From Pseudoalteromonas undina (GTDB taxonomy: Bacteria > Pseudomonadota > Gammaproteobacteria > Enterobacterales > Alteromonadaceae): 64,000 bases of DNA. Below are positions 63,448 through 64,000 of this stretch, piece after piece. The stretch spans positions 310,001-374,000 of the forward strand of contig NZ_AHCF03000002.1 of the NCBI RefSeq assembly GCF_000238275.3, given 5' to 3'. The first letter of the stretch is position 1. Each line of letters starts with the position of its first letter. Below the pieces are notes generated by a model. That model did no database searches, was not told where the DNA came from, and worked only from the letters and a program-made list of their open reading frames with translations. The position numbers and the translations under genes are program-made.

Positions 63448-64000
63448 TCAGAGCTTAATTACTTGGTTCGTTGTTATCAGCTGCATAAACGAGGTTTTGT
63501 GCAGCGGCTTTGAAAACAAATAGCCTTGACCATAATCACAACCTGCCTCAAGTAATAAATCCATTTGTAATTTTGTTTCTATGCCTTCGGCAATTACTTT
63601 TAAACCAAGCTGATGAGCCATCATAATAATAGCTTCACATAAGGCCAGCTCCTGGCTGTCTTTTTGAATATTATCAACAAAGCGTTTATCAATTTTTAGG
63701 TAGTCGGTATCCATTTCTTGTAAGTAAGCAAGCGATGAGTAACCCGTACCAAAATCATCGAGTGCTAATTGCATCCCTGATTTAACCAAGGCTTTTAGGC
63801 GGCTTTGGGTCAGCTCTTCAGGATTAACCATCAAGCCTTCAGTAATTTCTGCCACAATACTCGATGCAGGTAAATTTGCTGTCTCAAGCATGCCATACCA
63901 ATCGTCTATACCACTGTCTGTGGTTGCGAGCTGCACCGGCGATACGTTAATACTTATTTGAAATTCATCTTGAATGTGTTTTTTAATATCATTAAGTGTT
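63448..64000 (-). CDS. EAL-domain c-di-GMP phosphodiesterase, C-terminal part (cut by window edge)
   Basis: The last 184 codons are visible. The frame runs on to the window edge as SINVSPVQLATTDSG, so the GTG near 63936 is internal and not a start. Motifs are LALDDFGTGYSSLAYL (metal-binding DD), YLKIDKRFV (Lys of the catalytic set), VIAEGIETK and QGYLFSKPL. These make hydrolysis of c-di-GMP likely. The EAL triplet itself and any N-terminal sensor or GGDEF domain lie outside the window. Confidence 0.93.
   Translation of the reverse strand, partial: TLNDIKKHIQDEFQISINVSPVQLATTDSGIDDWYGMLETANLPASSIVAEITEGLMVNPEELTQSRLKALVKSGMQLALDDFGTGYSSLAYLQEMDTDYLKIDKRFVDNIQKDSQELALCEAIIMMAHQLGLKVIAEGIETKLQMDLLLEAGCDYGQGYLFSKPLHKTSFMQLITTNQVIKL

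Overview
The window is a contiguous piece of a gammaproteobacterial chromosome, most likely Alteromonadales and probably Pseudoalteromonas. This is inferred from the gene orders iscRSUA-hscBA-fdx, rplM-rpsI-petABC-sspAB and lpoA-yraN-diaA-dolP beside rsmI-rnpB, from the low-GC codon use with many TTG/GTG starts, and from protein sequences very close to E. coli homologues. No transposase, integrase, phage gene or CRISPR array was seen.

Layout. 1-5.9 kb: the start of gor (minus), prlC, an orphan response regulator, rsmJ and trmJ. 5.9-11.8 kb: the isc iron-sulfur operon, with three IscR-type boxes upstream and a structured MITE-like element of about 266 bp between iscA and hscB. 11.9-17.9 kb: a GabD-type aldehyde dehydrogenase, a PAS chemoreceptor, tRNA-His (minus), a small MscS channel and a DUF481 outer-membrane protein. 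17.9-47.0 kb: a large surface polysaccharide locus. It holds an SLBB export protein, Wzz, Wzx and Wzy, an initiating phosphoglycosyltransferase, five GT4-like glycosyltransferases and the sugar-nucleotide pathways. The pathways read from the genes are UDP-GalNAcA (TviB/TviC type), UDP-L-FucNAc (FnlABC), a 4-acylamino-4,6-dideoxy sugar of bacillosamine type (PglF/E/D/C type), UDP-GlcA and UDP-GalA (Ugd plus 4-epimerase), and GalU. Embedded in it are an asparagine-synthetase-like protein without its glutaminase domain and a 3-hydroxyacyl-CoA dehydrogenase, suggesting an amidated uronic acid and a hydroxyacyl-decorated amino sugar. 47.4-56 kb: ppaC (minus), an unknown membrane-anchored protein, mutM, rplM-rpsI, an S23-type four-helix-bundle gene, the cytochrome bc1 operon petABC and sspAB. 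56-64 kb: lpoA-yraN-diaA-dolP (minus), rsmI, rnpB, a second MscS-family channel (minus), a YihY-type protein and the end of an EAL-domain protein running off the right edge.

The least expected structure is intergenic. Many gaps carry tandem arrays with a period of exactly 7 bp. Each locus has its own heptamer, but several fit TNNAACC, four arrays have exactly nine units, and other gaps hold degenerate sequence that still keeps the 7-bp register. Three arrays of the same heptamer lie between a stop codon and a near-identical terminator hairpin. These arrays mix with GCGGG-TTTA-CCCGC palindromes and other short modules that recur in different orders. All counts were made by eye.
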